Assembly: GCF_025362475.1 (NCBI RefSeq) | Contig: NZ_JANYGH010000065.1 | Span: 1 to 64,000, forward strand | Direction: 5' to 3' | Length of the DNA stretch: 64,000 nucleotides | DNA from: Mucilaginibacter sp. | Lineage (GTDB): Bacteria > Bacteroidota > Bacteroidia > Sphingobacteriales > Sphingobacteriaceae | In this document: positions 1 through 7,703 of the stretch, piece after piece | Layout: each line of letters starts with the position of its first letter | Position numbering within the stretch: position 1 is the first letter of the stretch | The notes under the pieces: generated by a model | Seen by the model: the letters and a program-made list of their open reading frames with translations, nothing else | Told to the model about the DNA's origin: nothing | Database searches by the model: none | Translations under genes and position numbers: made by a program

Positions 1-31
1 CTATGCGGAATAAGAAAAATCACTAAGTTTA

Positions 32-718
32 TTGCACATCATACTGCTTAGTGGTGATGGAGTTTTGACTGCTCATTTACACCTTAAAACGCTGGCCCCT
101 TTTGCAGCGGAATGGTGGTATACTTTCCCCGGAATAATCACAACGACAAAAAACACGACTGATACCACTAATACTACTACCACGACAGACACCACTAAAA
201 CAACTACCCCAGTAACCCCAACACAACCTAAACCATACTCCTTGACAGAAACTTTTGAATATGGCAGTAAAATCGCTTATGCCCCTGCAAATGTTACTCT
301 TTCTTCGGGTGTTTGGAATTTTGATGAGGCTATTATTGGCAGTGCAACTGCCGATATTAAAAATGGGAAAAGCTCTGCCCGAACGAACTACGGTGATTGT
401 GCTATCACGATGATGTTTGACGTAACTGGCATCACACAATTAAGTTTTAAATATGCTTTCAATGATCCTTCTAGCTTCGACAATTACCCAACAACTTTAC
501 AACTCATGATGTCTACCAATGGCGGTGTAACCTTTAATCAGGTAGGCAACACCATTAGCACTGACAAAGCAATATTCACCTTTGTGACAGCCTCGTTTAA
601 AATTACTACGAATACTAAAGTTCGTTTCAGAATACAAAAAACAGGAAGTCCTAAAATCAACTTGGATGACATTACTTTTGAGGGCACTGGTGACCCAGGT
701 TTTACGATTACGAAATAA
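32..718 (+). CDS. Probable remnant of a secreted protein, C-terminal jelly-roll-like domain
   Basis: The open frame begins at a TTG with no ATG before the conserved part, and it shows no signal peptide. After a Thr/Asp-rich linker (residues about 40-65) comes a domain of about 150 residues beginning with the FEYG motif. It resembles the beta-sandwich domain attached to secreted nucleases and other exported proteins of Bacteroidota, where segments like NVTLSSGVWNF and NLDDI are typical. The missing secretion signal and ATG suggest that the 5' part is lost or frameshifted, so this is likely a fragment rather than an intact gene. The family assignment is from memory of similar sequences and is uncertain. 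Confidence 0.35.
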   Translation: MHIILLSGDGVLTAHLHLKTLAPFAAEWWYTFPGIITTTKNTTDTTNTTTTTDTTKTTTPVTPTQPKPYSLTETFEYGSKIAYAPANVTLSSGVWNFDEAIIGSATADIKNGKSSARTNYGDCAITMMFDVTGITQLSFKYAFNDPSSFDNYPTTLQLMMSTNGGVTFNQVGNTISTDKAIFTFVTASFKITTNTKVRFRIQKTGSPKINLDDITFEGTGDPGFTITK

Positions 719-797
719 TCATAAATCGGAATATAAATTTCTATATTAGTTCCTCCATAGCTAACATTCTTTGTTAGCATTGTGATAAGGTTTAGGT

Positions 798-836
798 TAA
801 AATCCCCAAGCAGCGAGTGTTAGGGGATTTCTTATT
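798..836. terminator. Bidirectional terminator between convergent genes
   Basis: AAATCCCC (800-807) pairs with GGGGATTT (823-830) around a 15-nt loop, with T-rich or A-rich flanks. It lies between the ends of the genes at 32-718 (+) and 836-1,336 (-), where a shared terminator is expected. A second small hairpin, GCTAACA/TGTTAGC, lies at 760-778. Confidence 0.5.
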
Positions 837-1336
837 TAAATCCAAATTTTGTAGTTATAGCTTTCTTCTGTCATCACTCGCGTTTTGTGTTGCTTTAATA
901 GATAATTAAGTAACCCGTCTTTAGTAGTGCTGTTACTGATGTTTTGAATTTTATAATCAGGTATTCTTTCAAATACGGTATTAATATAAAACTCTAATTG
1001 TGCTTTTGATAAAGACGTATCAACCAAACAATGAGCATGAATGCCTAAATTATTTATCTTAGAGCTATAAACTTTGTTTTTGGAGATAATGCCTCCATAT
1101 TCCAACACAAATAAATAGTTTAAATGATCATAGGGGTTTCGGTGAACTTTGTTGATTTTGTTAAAAAACTTATTTGTTAATTGAAAGTTCAGATTTTCAA
1201 CTTTTTTCGTTGGTATTCCATCAAGCGTTATGTGGTATAATCTATTTTTTTTTGACAGGGCAGTGAATGCTTTTGTTATATCAGATACATAGTCAGTAGT
1301 ATCTGTAGATTTCTTTAATAGTGTAATCTTACTCAT
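836..1336 (-). CDS. Putative small HUH (Rep/relaxase-like) endonuclease
   Basis: This 166-residue protein is not recognised with certainty. It shows an ordered set of motifs like those of HUH nucleases: a hydrophobic strand LYHITL near residue 33, then IHAHCLV near residue 100 (H-hydrophobic-H), then NYLLK near residue 145, which fits the YxxK catalytic tyrosine motif of rolling-circle initiators. The order and spacing agree with Rep proteins, but the protein is short and lacks an obvious helicase or primase part. It lies just downstream of a run of three small overlapping genes on the same strand within the integrated element. A role in replication, transfer or transposition of the element is an inference; a degenerate or unrelated fold is possible. 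Confidence 0.35.
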   Translation of the reverse strand: MSKITLLKKSTDTTDYVSDITKAFTALSKKNRLYHITLDGIPTKKVENLNFQLTNKFFNKINKVHRNPYDHLNYLFVLEYGGIISKNKVYSSKINNLGIHAHCLVDTSLSKAQLEFYINTVFERIPDYKIQNISNSTTKDGLLNYLLKQHKTRVMTEESYNYKIWI

Positions 1337-1436
1337 TATTAATATGTTATTTCTTTATAAGGCATAATCAACCAATTCAAAAGGAATGATTAATTAATTT
1401 CTTTGTTTCCATTTTATTCCAGAGTTGGATAACTCA

Positions 1437-1598
1437 TTATTTGTGTTGCTGTATTAGTCGTTCTCTGTTAATTTGGCCGTCTATTATTTGTAATTCAATT
1501 CTTTTTAATTTCTTCTTCCAACTGCTTGTTAATGTGTCGTTATATTCTTTTAATTTAATCCTTCGTTTATTTTGTAGATCAATTAGTTTCTTGCTCAT
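1437..1598 (-). CDS. Small basic hypothetical protein (53 aa)
   Basis: An ATG-initiated frame of 53 codons begins MSKKLIDLQNKRR and ends LIQQHK. The product is strongly basic and predicted helical. Its start overlaps the end of the preceding gene on the same strand by 20 bp, as that gene overlaps its own predecessor by 19 bp. This regular overlap pattern supports translation of all three as one coupled unit. Function is unknown. Confidence 0.35.
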   Translation of the reverse strand: MSKKLIDLQNKRRIKLKEYNDTLTSSWKKKLKRIELQIIDGQINRERLIQQHK

Positions 1599-1800
1599 TC
1601 TTTTCCAATAATGTTTCTATCAATGATTTTATACCTGATAAAGAAAACAACCTTTTATTCTGAATGGTAACAATCTCATCTTTTGGCAAAGGATAGGTTT
1701 CCAATAGTTTTTGTATTTCAGATTTATTTAATTGAAGTTCTTTTCTCAATAGATAATTGTCTAAATATTTCTTTCCATCAATTAAATAGCAGACTTCCAT
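1579..1800 (-). CDS. Small hypothetical protein, possible winged-helix DNA-binding type
   Basis: The 73-residue product has a helix-turn-helix-like stretch (residues about 18-36, with LLRKELQLNKSEIQKLL), then a short hairpin-like segment with VTIQNKRLFSLSG and a final helix. This layout recalls small winged-helix proteins such as excisionases, but no family is recognised. It overlaps its neighbours by 19 bp upstream and 20 bp downstream, so it belongs to a three-gene operon. A regulatory or excision role in the mobile element is inference only. Confidence 0.4.
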   Translation of the reverse strand: MEVCYLIDGKKYLDNYLLRKELQLNKSEIQKLLETYPLPKDEIVTIQNKRLFSLSGIKSLIETLLEKNEQETN

Positions 1801-2015
1801 AGGTAAGGGTGGTTTTTTTCTTTTTGAGCGAAATATCTTTTCATTTCAGCAACAATATCATCTTCATCATCAGTATCACTTTGTGGTTCTTCATCTTCAT
1901 CAGCCTGTGATGATTTCTTGTCATTCTTTGACTGCTCAGTATTCTTAGCATTCGGGTCTTTAGCCTCTTGGATAAAGGCTTCAAATTTTTTAATGTGTGT
2001 TGGTTTGATTTTCAT
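1782..2015 (-). CDS. Small highly acidic protein
   Basis: The 77-residue product has a basic N-terminus (MKIKPTHIKKFEAF), a central low-complexity run of Asp, Glu, Ser and Gln (residues about 30-55), and a lysine-rich, aromatic end. Such charge segregation is common in small mobile-element proteins, including some that mimic DNA, but no family is recognised. It is the first gene of a leftward operon with overlapping successors. Confidence 0.4.
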   Translation of the reverse strand: MKIKPTHIKKFEAFIQEAKDPNAKNTEQSKNDKKSSQADEDEEPQSDTDDEDDIVAEMKRYFAQKEKNHPYLWKSAI

Positions 2016-2134
2016 GGTTACATATTAATTTTATACGATACGATATATATCTAAAATCCCCCTCTCCCTTGAATTATTTTATCTGATATATGCACTTCAG
2101 TCGCGTTTTTACGAAGACCTCCCAGAACCTACGT

Positions 2135-2152
2135 ATTCAGTCAATTCAGTCA
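2135..2152. repeat. Perfect tandem 9-mer in the divergent intergenic region
   Basis: ATTCAGTCA occurs twice head to tail. It lies in the roughly 235-bp gap between divergent small-gene operons of the mobile element, where an operator or resolvase subsite could sit. No function is proven. Confidence 0.4.
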
Positions 2153-2250
2153 AATAATACTTGTATAGGTCGTAAGGTTTTGGAATAGTGAGTAGTGCCG
2201 ACTAGTTATTATATTTTTAATTATGGATTTTAAATCATTAATGTAGCCCT

Positions 2251-2496
2251 ATGACATACCTAACCTATTTAGAATCACTCCGAAAAATCGCTAGTGAAAA
2301 GCAAATCAAAGTTGTAAAAGCAGATGAAGAAATAACCAATCAAGGCAATGGCTTTGTTGATATTTCAATTTTTGGTAATTATCAAAAAGCTCACAACGAA
2401 TGGCAAATTGCCTTAAATAATATAACTGGGCTATTGAGTTTCATCTCTCAAAATGGCCTTAATCTTAATGATGAAATAGCCATACCAGAAAAATAA
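2251..2496 (+). CDS. Small hypothetical protein (81 aa)
   Basis: The product is soluble and mixed alpha/beta by inspection, without signal peptide or recognised motif. The next gene begins 2 bp after its stop, so the two are almost certainly co-transcribed and translationally coupled. Paired small genes in integrated elements are often toxin-antitoxin, immunity or anti-defence pairs, but nothing in this sequence identifies such a role. Confidence 0.45.
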   Translation: MTYLTYLESLRKIASEKQIKVVKADEEITNQGNGFVDISIFGNYQKAHNEWQIALNNITGLLSFISQNGLNLNDEIAIPEK

Positions 2497-2498
2497 TT

Positions 2499-2822
2499 AT
2501 GGGAATATCAGATTTTGATGAAGATCCAGCTTTCAGATACGAAAGTTTGGCGCGTGAAGCCTTTGACAATTGTGGTAAATGGGGTGACCCATGGGGGTAT
2601 GCAGCACAGGATGTTTACAATGAATTTATTGAAGAACCTACCACCGTTCGGGGCAAGAAAATATTGGATACTATATTAGTCGCCTTAATATTAAAACACA
2701 AAGGTGTTCCCATACTTGATAGTTTAAAAGACATTCAAAACACCATAGCAGACGCACAAAGTCAAAATGATGTGATTGTGATTGTAGATAATACGATTGA
2801 GTTATTGAGGAGTTTAGACTAA
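2499..2822 (+). CDS. Small hypothetical protein (107 aa)
   Basis: The product is acidic and soluble. It has an N-terminal part rich in aromatic residues (residues about 12-45) and a hydrophobic helical part (residues about 50-105). No family is recognised. It follows the 81-codon gene with a 2-bp gap, forming a two-gene unit within the element, next to the resolvase gene that converges on it. Confidence 0.45.
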   Translation: MGISDFDEDPAFRYESLAREAFDNCGKWGDPWGYAAQDVYNEFIEEPTTVRGKKILDTILVALILKHKGVPILDSLKDIQNTIADAQSQNDVIVIVDNTIELLRSLD

Positions 2823-2934
2823 TGTATTTTAAATATTGTATAAATTGATTGATTTAAATTTCACCTAATCAAATTCATTTTTAGCACACTCAATTAAAAG
2901 AATGGGTAGTTGTTTATCCATTCTTTTAATTCAT

Positions 2935-3537
2935 TTACTGATTTGTTATCTTTTTAATTTTCGATACGGTGTTGATATGCAGGTCGGTTATTTTGGCAAC
3001 TTCCCCAACTTTATAGCCTTTCTTTAAATAATCGAATGCTTTTTTATTTTTCTCCTTAGATAAAAAAGTAAGTAAGCTTTCTTTACTACCAATCTTTCTA
3101 CCTGTATAAGATCCTTTCAATTTTGCAATTCTTATACCCTCTAGCTGACGTTCTTTAATTTGAACACGCTCAATTTCGCCAACTACCCCCAACATTGAAA
3201 TCACCATTTTAGAAATTGGATTGGATAATCCATCTGCATTTAATGTTGTCAATCCCTGGCTAATGAATGTGATGGTAATTTTCTTTTCATTGAAATAATT
3301 TATGGTATTCAAAATGTCTAGTAAATCCCGACCAAGCCGATCAATCTGCAATACTGATAATGAGGTTAAAATGCCTTGTTCACAATACTTTTTAATCTCT
3401 AATCCACCAGGCCTAGAAAAAAAGGGTATTGACCCAGAGCATCGGTCCTCTACAACCATTTTGAAATCGTTTTCATTTACTCTTTGTCTGTCTGTCTTTT
3501 GATCCAAACTACTTACACGAACATATAATATTTTCAT
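2935..3537 (-). CDS. Small serine recombinase (resolvase/invertase family)
   Basis: The 200-residue product starts with YVRVSSLDQ, the catalytic serine segment of the resolvase/invertase family (Ser9 or Ser10 from the ATG at 3,537). The arginine-containing QIDRLGRDLLD motif follows at about residue 70, then the long E helix with a GEIERVQIKER segment, and a C-terminal helix-turn-helix (about 165-195, with GYKVGEVAKITDLHINTVSKI). Length and domain order match TnpR-type resolvases rather than large integrases. It probably resolves dimers or cointegrates of the element, or inverts a local segment. No invertible segment with clear inverted repeats was found next to it. The longer frame starting at TTG (3,546) is less likely. 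Confidence 0.85.
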   Translation of the reverse strand: MKILYVRVSSLDQKTDRQRVNENDFKMVVEDRCSGSIPFFSRPGGLEIKKYCEQGILTSLSVLQIDRLGRDLLDILNTINYFNEKKITITFISQGLTTLNADGLSNPISKMVISMLGVVGEIERVQIKERQLEGIRIAKLKGSYTGRKIGSKESLLTFLSKEKNKKAFDYLKKGYKVGEVAKITDLHINTVSKIKKITNQ

Positions 3538-3734
3538 CTTCAACAATTTTAGCTACTGACTTATTTCTCCTAAAATTAAGGAGGAAAAGCTGCTCTTCGG
3601 AGGAAATCAAAGGAAATTTACGAGGCTAATTGCCCACATTTTAACCTACACTCTAAAAATGTAGTTTTATTATTTGACCACCCTCTGGGTAAATAGTCAT
3701 AGATGTATTAAATTGCATGACTTTATAAATACAG

Positions 3735-4913
3735 ATGGATAATAAGATAGGGATTTTTTCATTTTTTGCAGGAGCTGGCTTTTTGGATTTGGGATTTGAA
3801 AAAACGGAAAAGTTTGAAACACTTTTTGTTAACGAGTATCATAAGGCCTTTATGGACATTTATAAAGGTGCGAGAACTAACATTGGAATTGAACCACCGA
3901 AATATGGCCATGAGGTGAAGGACATAACAGATTATCTCAAACCTACGGAGCTAAATGGTTTAAAGGAAATGATTTCCAATGAAAGGAAACTTTCTAGAAC
4001 AATTGGATTTATTGGTGGTCCACCTTGTCCTGATTTTTCAGTTGGAGGAAAGAATAAAGGAAAACACGGGGAAAATGGTAAGTTATCAGGAACCTACATT
4101 GAACTTATATGCACTACTAAACCTGATTTTTTCCTTTTTGAAAATGTTAAAGGACTTTATAGAACATCTAAGCATAGGGAGTTTTTTGAAAGTTTAAAAG
4201 TAAAGCTTAAAGAGGCTGGATATTTTTTAACTGAAAACCTAATAAATTCACTTGAATACGGTGCACCGCAAGATAGGCAACGAATTATTCTTATTGGATT
4301 TCATAAAAGTATCTTGAAAGGAACGGGATTAGATAAAAGTAAAGAGCAATTGTTAGATAGTTTTAAATGGGAGAACAACAAATCATTTGACGCTAAAACA
4401 ATTTTGACATCAAATTGGCCGAAAACTGATCCTTTTAAAGAGGACAGCATTAGTGAACCACCTTCTGATATTAATAAAGAATTATCTGTGCAGTATTGGT
4501 TTGATAAGAACGATGTTTTAAATCATCCAAATGGGAACCATCATTTTACTCCAAGAAATGGTATGGCAAAATTTCTGACAATTAATGAAGGGGATGATCT
4601 AAAAAAATCTTATAAAAGGTTACACCGTTGGCGTTATTCACCTACTGCAGCCTATGGGAATAATGAGGTTCATCTTCACCCGTATAAAGCAAGACGTATT
4701 TCAGTTGCCGAAGCATTAGCAATTCAATCTTTACCCAAAGATTTTGTAATTCCTTCTAGTATCACGCTTACCGATATGTTTAAGACAATTGGTAATGGTG
4801 TTCCATTTGTCGCCGCACGTGGATTGGCTTTAAACATTTATGATTTCTTATTGAATAAGAATAACATCATTAAAACAAAAGTAAAGAAGTATGCCACAGC
4901 TGACAGCGAGTAA
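3735..4913 (+). CDS. DNA (cytosine-5-)-methyltransferase
   Basis: This is the modification enzyme of a type II restriction-modification system. The 392-residue protein has the conserved C5-methyltransferase order: motif I FAGAGFLDLGFE (about residue 11), the catalytic motif IV GGPPCPDFS with Cys98, motif VI FENVKGL, motif VIII QDRQRIILIGF, and motifs IX-X near the end including TIGNGVPFVAARG. The target-recognition part (about 230-300) is short and its specificity cannot be read from sequence. The gene overlaps the downstream endonuclease gene by 23 bp, so modification is translated before restriction from the same message. Both lie in the AT-rich integrated element, which fits horizontal transfer. 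Confidence 0.93.
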   Translation: MDNKIGIFSFFAGAGFLDLGFEKTEKFETLFVNEYHKAFMDIYKGARTNIGIEPPKYGHEVKDITDYLKPTELNGLKEMISNERKLSRTIGFIGGPPCPDFSVGGKNKGKHGENGKLSGTYIELICTTKPDFFLFENVKGLYRTSKHREFFESLKVKLKEAGYFLTENLINSLEYGAPQDRQRIILIGFHKSILKGTGLDKSKEQLLDSFKWENNKSFDAKTILTSNWPKTDPFKEDSISEPPSDINKELSVQYWFDKNDVLNHPNGNHHFTPRNGMAKFLTINEGDDLKKSYKRLHRWRYSPTAAYGNNEVHLHPYKARRISVAEALAIQSLPKDFVIPSSITLTDMFKTIGNGVPFVAARGLALNIYDFLLNKNNIIKTKVKKYATADSE

Positions 4914-5979
4914 TCTAGTAAGAGAAATCAACCGACTAAACAAAAACAATGTCTATAATTATATAGATACTTCAAATACGGGTGTAATTAAAATAGAACG
5001 AATCCAATTACCGGAAGGTCCTATAATTATAAAACGTTGGAAGCCAGAAAGTGGTGAAAACGAATCCTCTGCTAAATCTGCTTCAATTTCTAAAGAACAA
5101 ATTTGGAGGCTTGCAAATGCCCTAATACCTAATCAACCTATAAATGTTGATAGATTATTTGCGGGGAGTTACAATACAAGAAGTGTATTAGAAGCTCTAT
5201 TGGCAAATACACCACAATTCCAATACTGTTACCCAGGAAGAATACAAATGACCGGTGGAAGCCCCACTATTAAACACGGGCACAAGCATATTATATGGAC
5301 ACCTGATGATACACATGCTCTTGGCGTAACCAGATTAATAAATACTGATATTGTTATCAGCGAGGCCGCCTCAGTTGACACCTATGATGCTTTAACTATT
5401 ACAGACCCTTCAGGTATTGGAGAGATTACAGGAATTGATGCTGACATAAAAAGAACGCACGCACTTATGCAAATCGCTCTTTATAATATAGGTAAGCAGT
5501 TGGATTATAGAACTTGGGTTGCTCAAAATGATAAGGGTATAATTTACAATGGCAAGCGAATAATAGAATACGATGGTATAATACAATCACTAAAAAATGA
5601 ACCTCTTTTAAAAGCACATGCCGATGCAATAAAAGCGGCCTTATTGATTGACTGCATTTGGTTTAAAAATGGAAAACTAATGCCCGCTGTGATTGAAGTT
5701 GAACATTCTACTGGTGTAACATCTGGCCTTTCAAGAATGAAAAACTTTCAAGACTTATTTCCTCCATTTCCAACTAGTTATATAATTGTAGCTCCAGACG
5801 ATGATAGAGGAAAGGTAATACAAGAGGCAAACAAGACACAATTTAAAAGCTTGAACACCAAATTTTTACCATATTCTGCTGTTAATGAACTTTACTCACT
5901 TTGTAAGCGAAGAAACATAAGAGGGATTAATCAAGAATTTTTGGACTCATTCATGGAAGCTGTTGTAATTGCCGCTTAA
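4891..5979 (+). CDS. Type II restriction endonuclease (PD-(D/E)XK-like)
   Basis: The gene begins inside the end of the cytosine methyltransferase gene, the position expected for its cognate nuclease. In the C-terminal third, Asp254 in LIDCIWF is followed by IEVEHSTG (Glu269 and Glu271), a pattern like the metal-binding strand pair of PD-(D/E)XK nucleases, where an acidic residue or other group can replace the usual lysine. The N-terminal 150 residues are rich in polar residues and may hold the target-recognition part. Its stop overlaps that of the convergent serine recombinase gene. Assignment as a restriction enzyme rests mostly on context plus this motif; the recognition sequence is unknown. 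Confidence 0.75.
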   Translation: MPQLTASNLVREINRLNKNNVYNYIDTSNTGVIKIERIQLPEGPIIIKRWKPESGENESSAKSASISKEQIWRLANALIPNQPINVDRLFAGSYNTRSVLEALLANTPQFQYCYPGRIQMTGGSPTIKHGHKHIIWTPDDTHALGVTRLINTDIVISEAASVDTYDALTITDPSGIGEITGIDADIKRTHALMQIALYNIGKQLDYRTWVAQNDKGIIYNGKRIIEYDGIIQSLKNEPLLKAHADAIKAALLIDCIWFKNGKLMPAVIEVEHSTGVTSGLSRMKNFQDLFPPFPTSYIIVAPDDDRGKVIQEANKTQFKSLNTKFLPYSAVNELYSLCKRRNIRGINQEFLDSFMEAVVIAA

Positions 5980-7658
5980 GTAGCTGTAATATAGGCTCTA
6001 GATGGGTGTAAGCCTTCAAACAAATCATTACCCCATAGTTGTCTTATTTCTAGACTATGTTTTATAAATCCTTTATTGTCAAAACGCCATCCTCTTTTTT
6101 CATATTCTATTTCTATATCTCTAGAAAGCTTGGCTTGACTTAGAGCATCTATTTTATAATCTACCATAATCCAGTGCCTTGATGTTTCAGGATTCCATGT
6201 AACATAAATACAGTCGATAAAAGCTCTAACGATTTTTTGCTTTTCGATATTAGTTATTCCTTCGGACTTAGTTGGAGAAAGAAAATCGTTTATAAATTTT
6301 AAAATATTTCCTTTTTCATCTGGTAAATGTGCTTCTTTAAGATATTTATATTTATCTTTTTGTGCTGTAGCTAAATCAACTATCAACTTGTCCATTCTCT
6401 CTTTAAACTTATCCTTCGGTATCATATTACCGAGATCAATAAGTTTATTCATTTTATCATCAGTCTCCTTTTCCTTATCTTTAGCTTGTGCTGCTTTCGC
6501 ATACGATAATTTATAACTTTCCGTTTTTATCAACCTGTTAAAAAATTGTTCTACTTGCTCAGGTAGGCTTAACACTAAATCCCATATAAGGTCATCTAAG
6601 GTCTTTATATTAATGCCTCTGTTTCCGCACCATTCTGCCTTATACCTTTGACTTACACAGGTGTATTGATGGTCTTTTAGATCAACACGTTGTCTTCCAT
6701 AAAAAGTTCCCTTACATTCTGTATTACCACATTTTACTAGCCCCTTTAATAGGAAGAAATAACCATCTTTAATATTTTTAAATTTATTTTTTTCACTAAG
6801 ATTTCTTTGAACCATGTCAAAATAATCTTCTGAAACAATTGCGGGTGCCTTTAAAATATGTTCTTTATAATGTCTTTCGCCTTTGTAAATAGGGTTCGTA
6901 AGAATATTATAAATTACGGCATCGCGCCATTTAAATATTGCTTTACTTTCTCCCCTTACTTTCAAATGAGGTTTAGGAGAATTACCTCTTTTGGTAGGTA
7001 TATTTTTTTCATTGAGTTCAAAAGCAATAATCTTTGTCCCTTTATTTTCTTCTAAACTCATGCTGTAAATCATTTTGACAACTTCCGCTTCCTTTTCGTC
7101 AATTACAAGCATTTTATCTTTGTCCTTCTTATAGCCATAAGGTTGAAATGGTCCGCCTGAAACTTTTCCGTCTAAAGCGTTTCTTTCCAATGCTCTAGAG
7201 ATACGGCTTGCCATTTTATTTCTCTCAAAATTGGCAAATACTATACTCAAATTAGATTGGAATAAATCGGTATCATCTTGAAGATTAATCTCACCTCTTA
7301 CACTAAAGATCCTTATATTATTGTCTTTTAAAAAAGTTAACAATTGACTGCCGTTAGTTACTTCTCTCGTTAACCTATCAATATCTGTTATATAAATTCC
7401 ACCTATTTCACCAAGGTTTATTTTATCAACAAGATTATTTAATCCAGGTCTTTCACGAACATTTTTCATTCCACTTATACCTGCATCCTCGAAAATTTCA
7501 AATTTCCAATTAAGATTTCTTGCTACTTCTGAACCTCTTTTTATTTGGTCTTGAATAGAAATACCAAATTCGGCTTGCTTTTCAGTCGATACTCTAACAT
7601 ATATGCCTAGGTTCTCCGGTAATACAATTGTTTTTCTATTCTTTTTTTTGGCTGACAT
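5976..7658 (-). CDS. Large serine recombinase (site-specific integrase)
   Basis: The 560-residue protein has the three parts of large serine integrases. An N-terminal catalytic domain carries YVRVSTEKQ (Ser24) and ITDIDRLTRE. A recombinase domain (about 170-290) includes GPFQPYGYKKD and the NILTNPIYKGERHY segment. A zinc-ribbon-like part (about 310-350) has Cys pairs in KCGNTEC and TCV...WCGN, followed by a coiled-coil region and a C-terminal tail. It should integrate and excise the element between att sites. Its start is about 75 bp from the break in comM, so comM is very likely its chromosomal target. Its end converges with the restriction endonuclease gene. Confidence 0.93.
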   Translation of the reverse strand: MSAKKKNRKTIVLPENLGIYVRVSTEKQAEFGISIQDQIKRGSEVARNLNWKFEIFEDAGISGMKNVRERPGLNNLVDKINLGEIGGIYITDIDRLTREVTNGSQLLTFLKDNNIRIFSVRGEINLQDDTDLFQSNLSIVFANFERNKMASRISRALERNALDGKVSGGPFQPYGYKKDKDKMLVIDEKEAEVVKMIYSMSLEENKGTKIIAFELNEKNIPTKRGNSPKPHLKVRGESKAIFKWRDAVIYNILTNPIYKGERHYKEHILKAPAIVSEDYFDMVQRNLSEKNKFKNIKDGYFFLLKGLVKCGNTECKGTFYGRQRVDLKDHQYTCVSQRYKAEWCGNRGINIKTLDDLIWDLVLSLPEQVEQFFNRLIKTESYKLSYAKAAQAKDKEKETDDKMNKLIDLGNMIPKDKFKERMDKLIVDLATAQKDKYKYLKEAHLPDEKGNILKFINDFLSPTKSEGITNIEKQKIVRAFIDCIYVTWNPETSRHWIMVDYKIDALSQAKLSRDIEIEYEKRGWRFDNKGFIKHSLEIRQLWGNDLFEGLHPSRAYITAT

Positions 7659-7703
7659 AAGAATGAATTGATTAAATATTGATATTGTTAATCATTTAAC
7701 AAT

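Noticed and set aside
50-130. Possible frameshifted short metal-binding-like segment before the Thr-rich linker of the first gene (a CSG..GG pattern in another frame)
   Set aside because: Too short and dependent on two assumed frameshifts; it cannot be supported without the sequence to the left.
2935-3734. Invertible switch next to the small serine recombinase
   Set aside because: No pair of inverted repeats flanking a promoter or gene was seen in the adjacent DNA; resolvase function is simpler.
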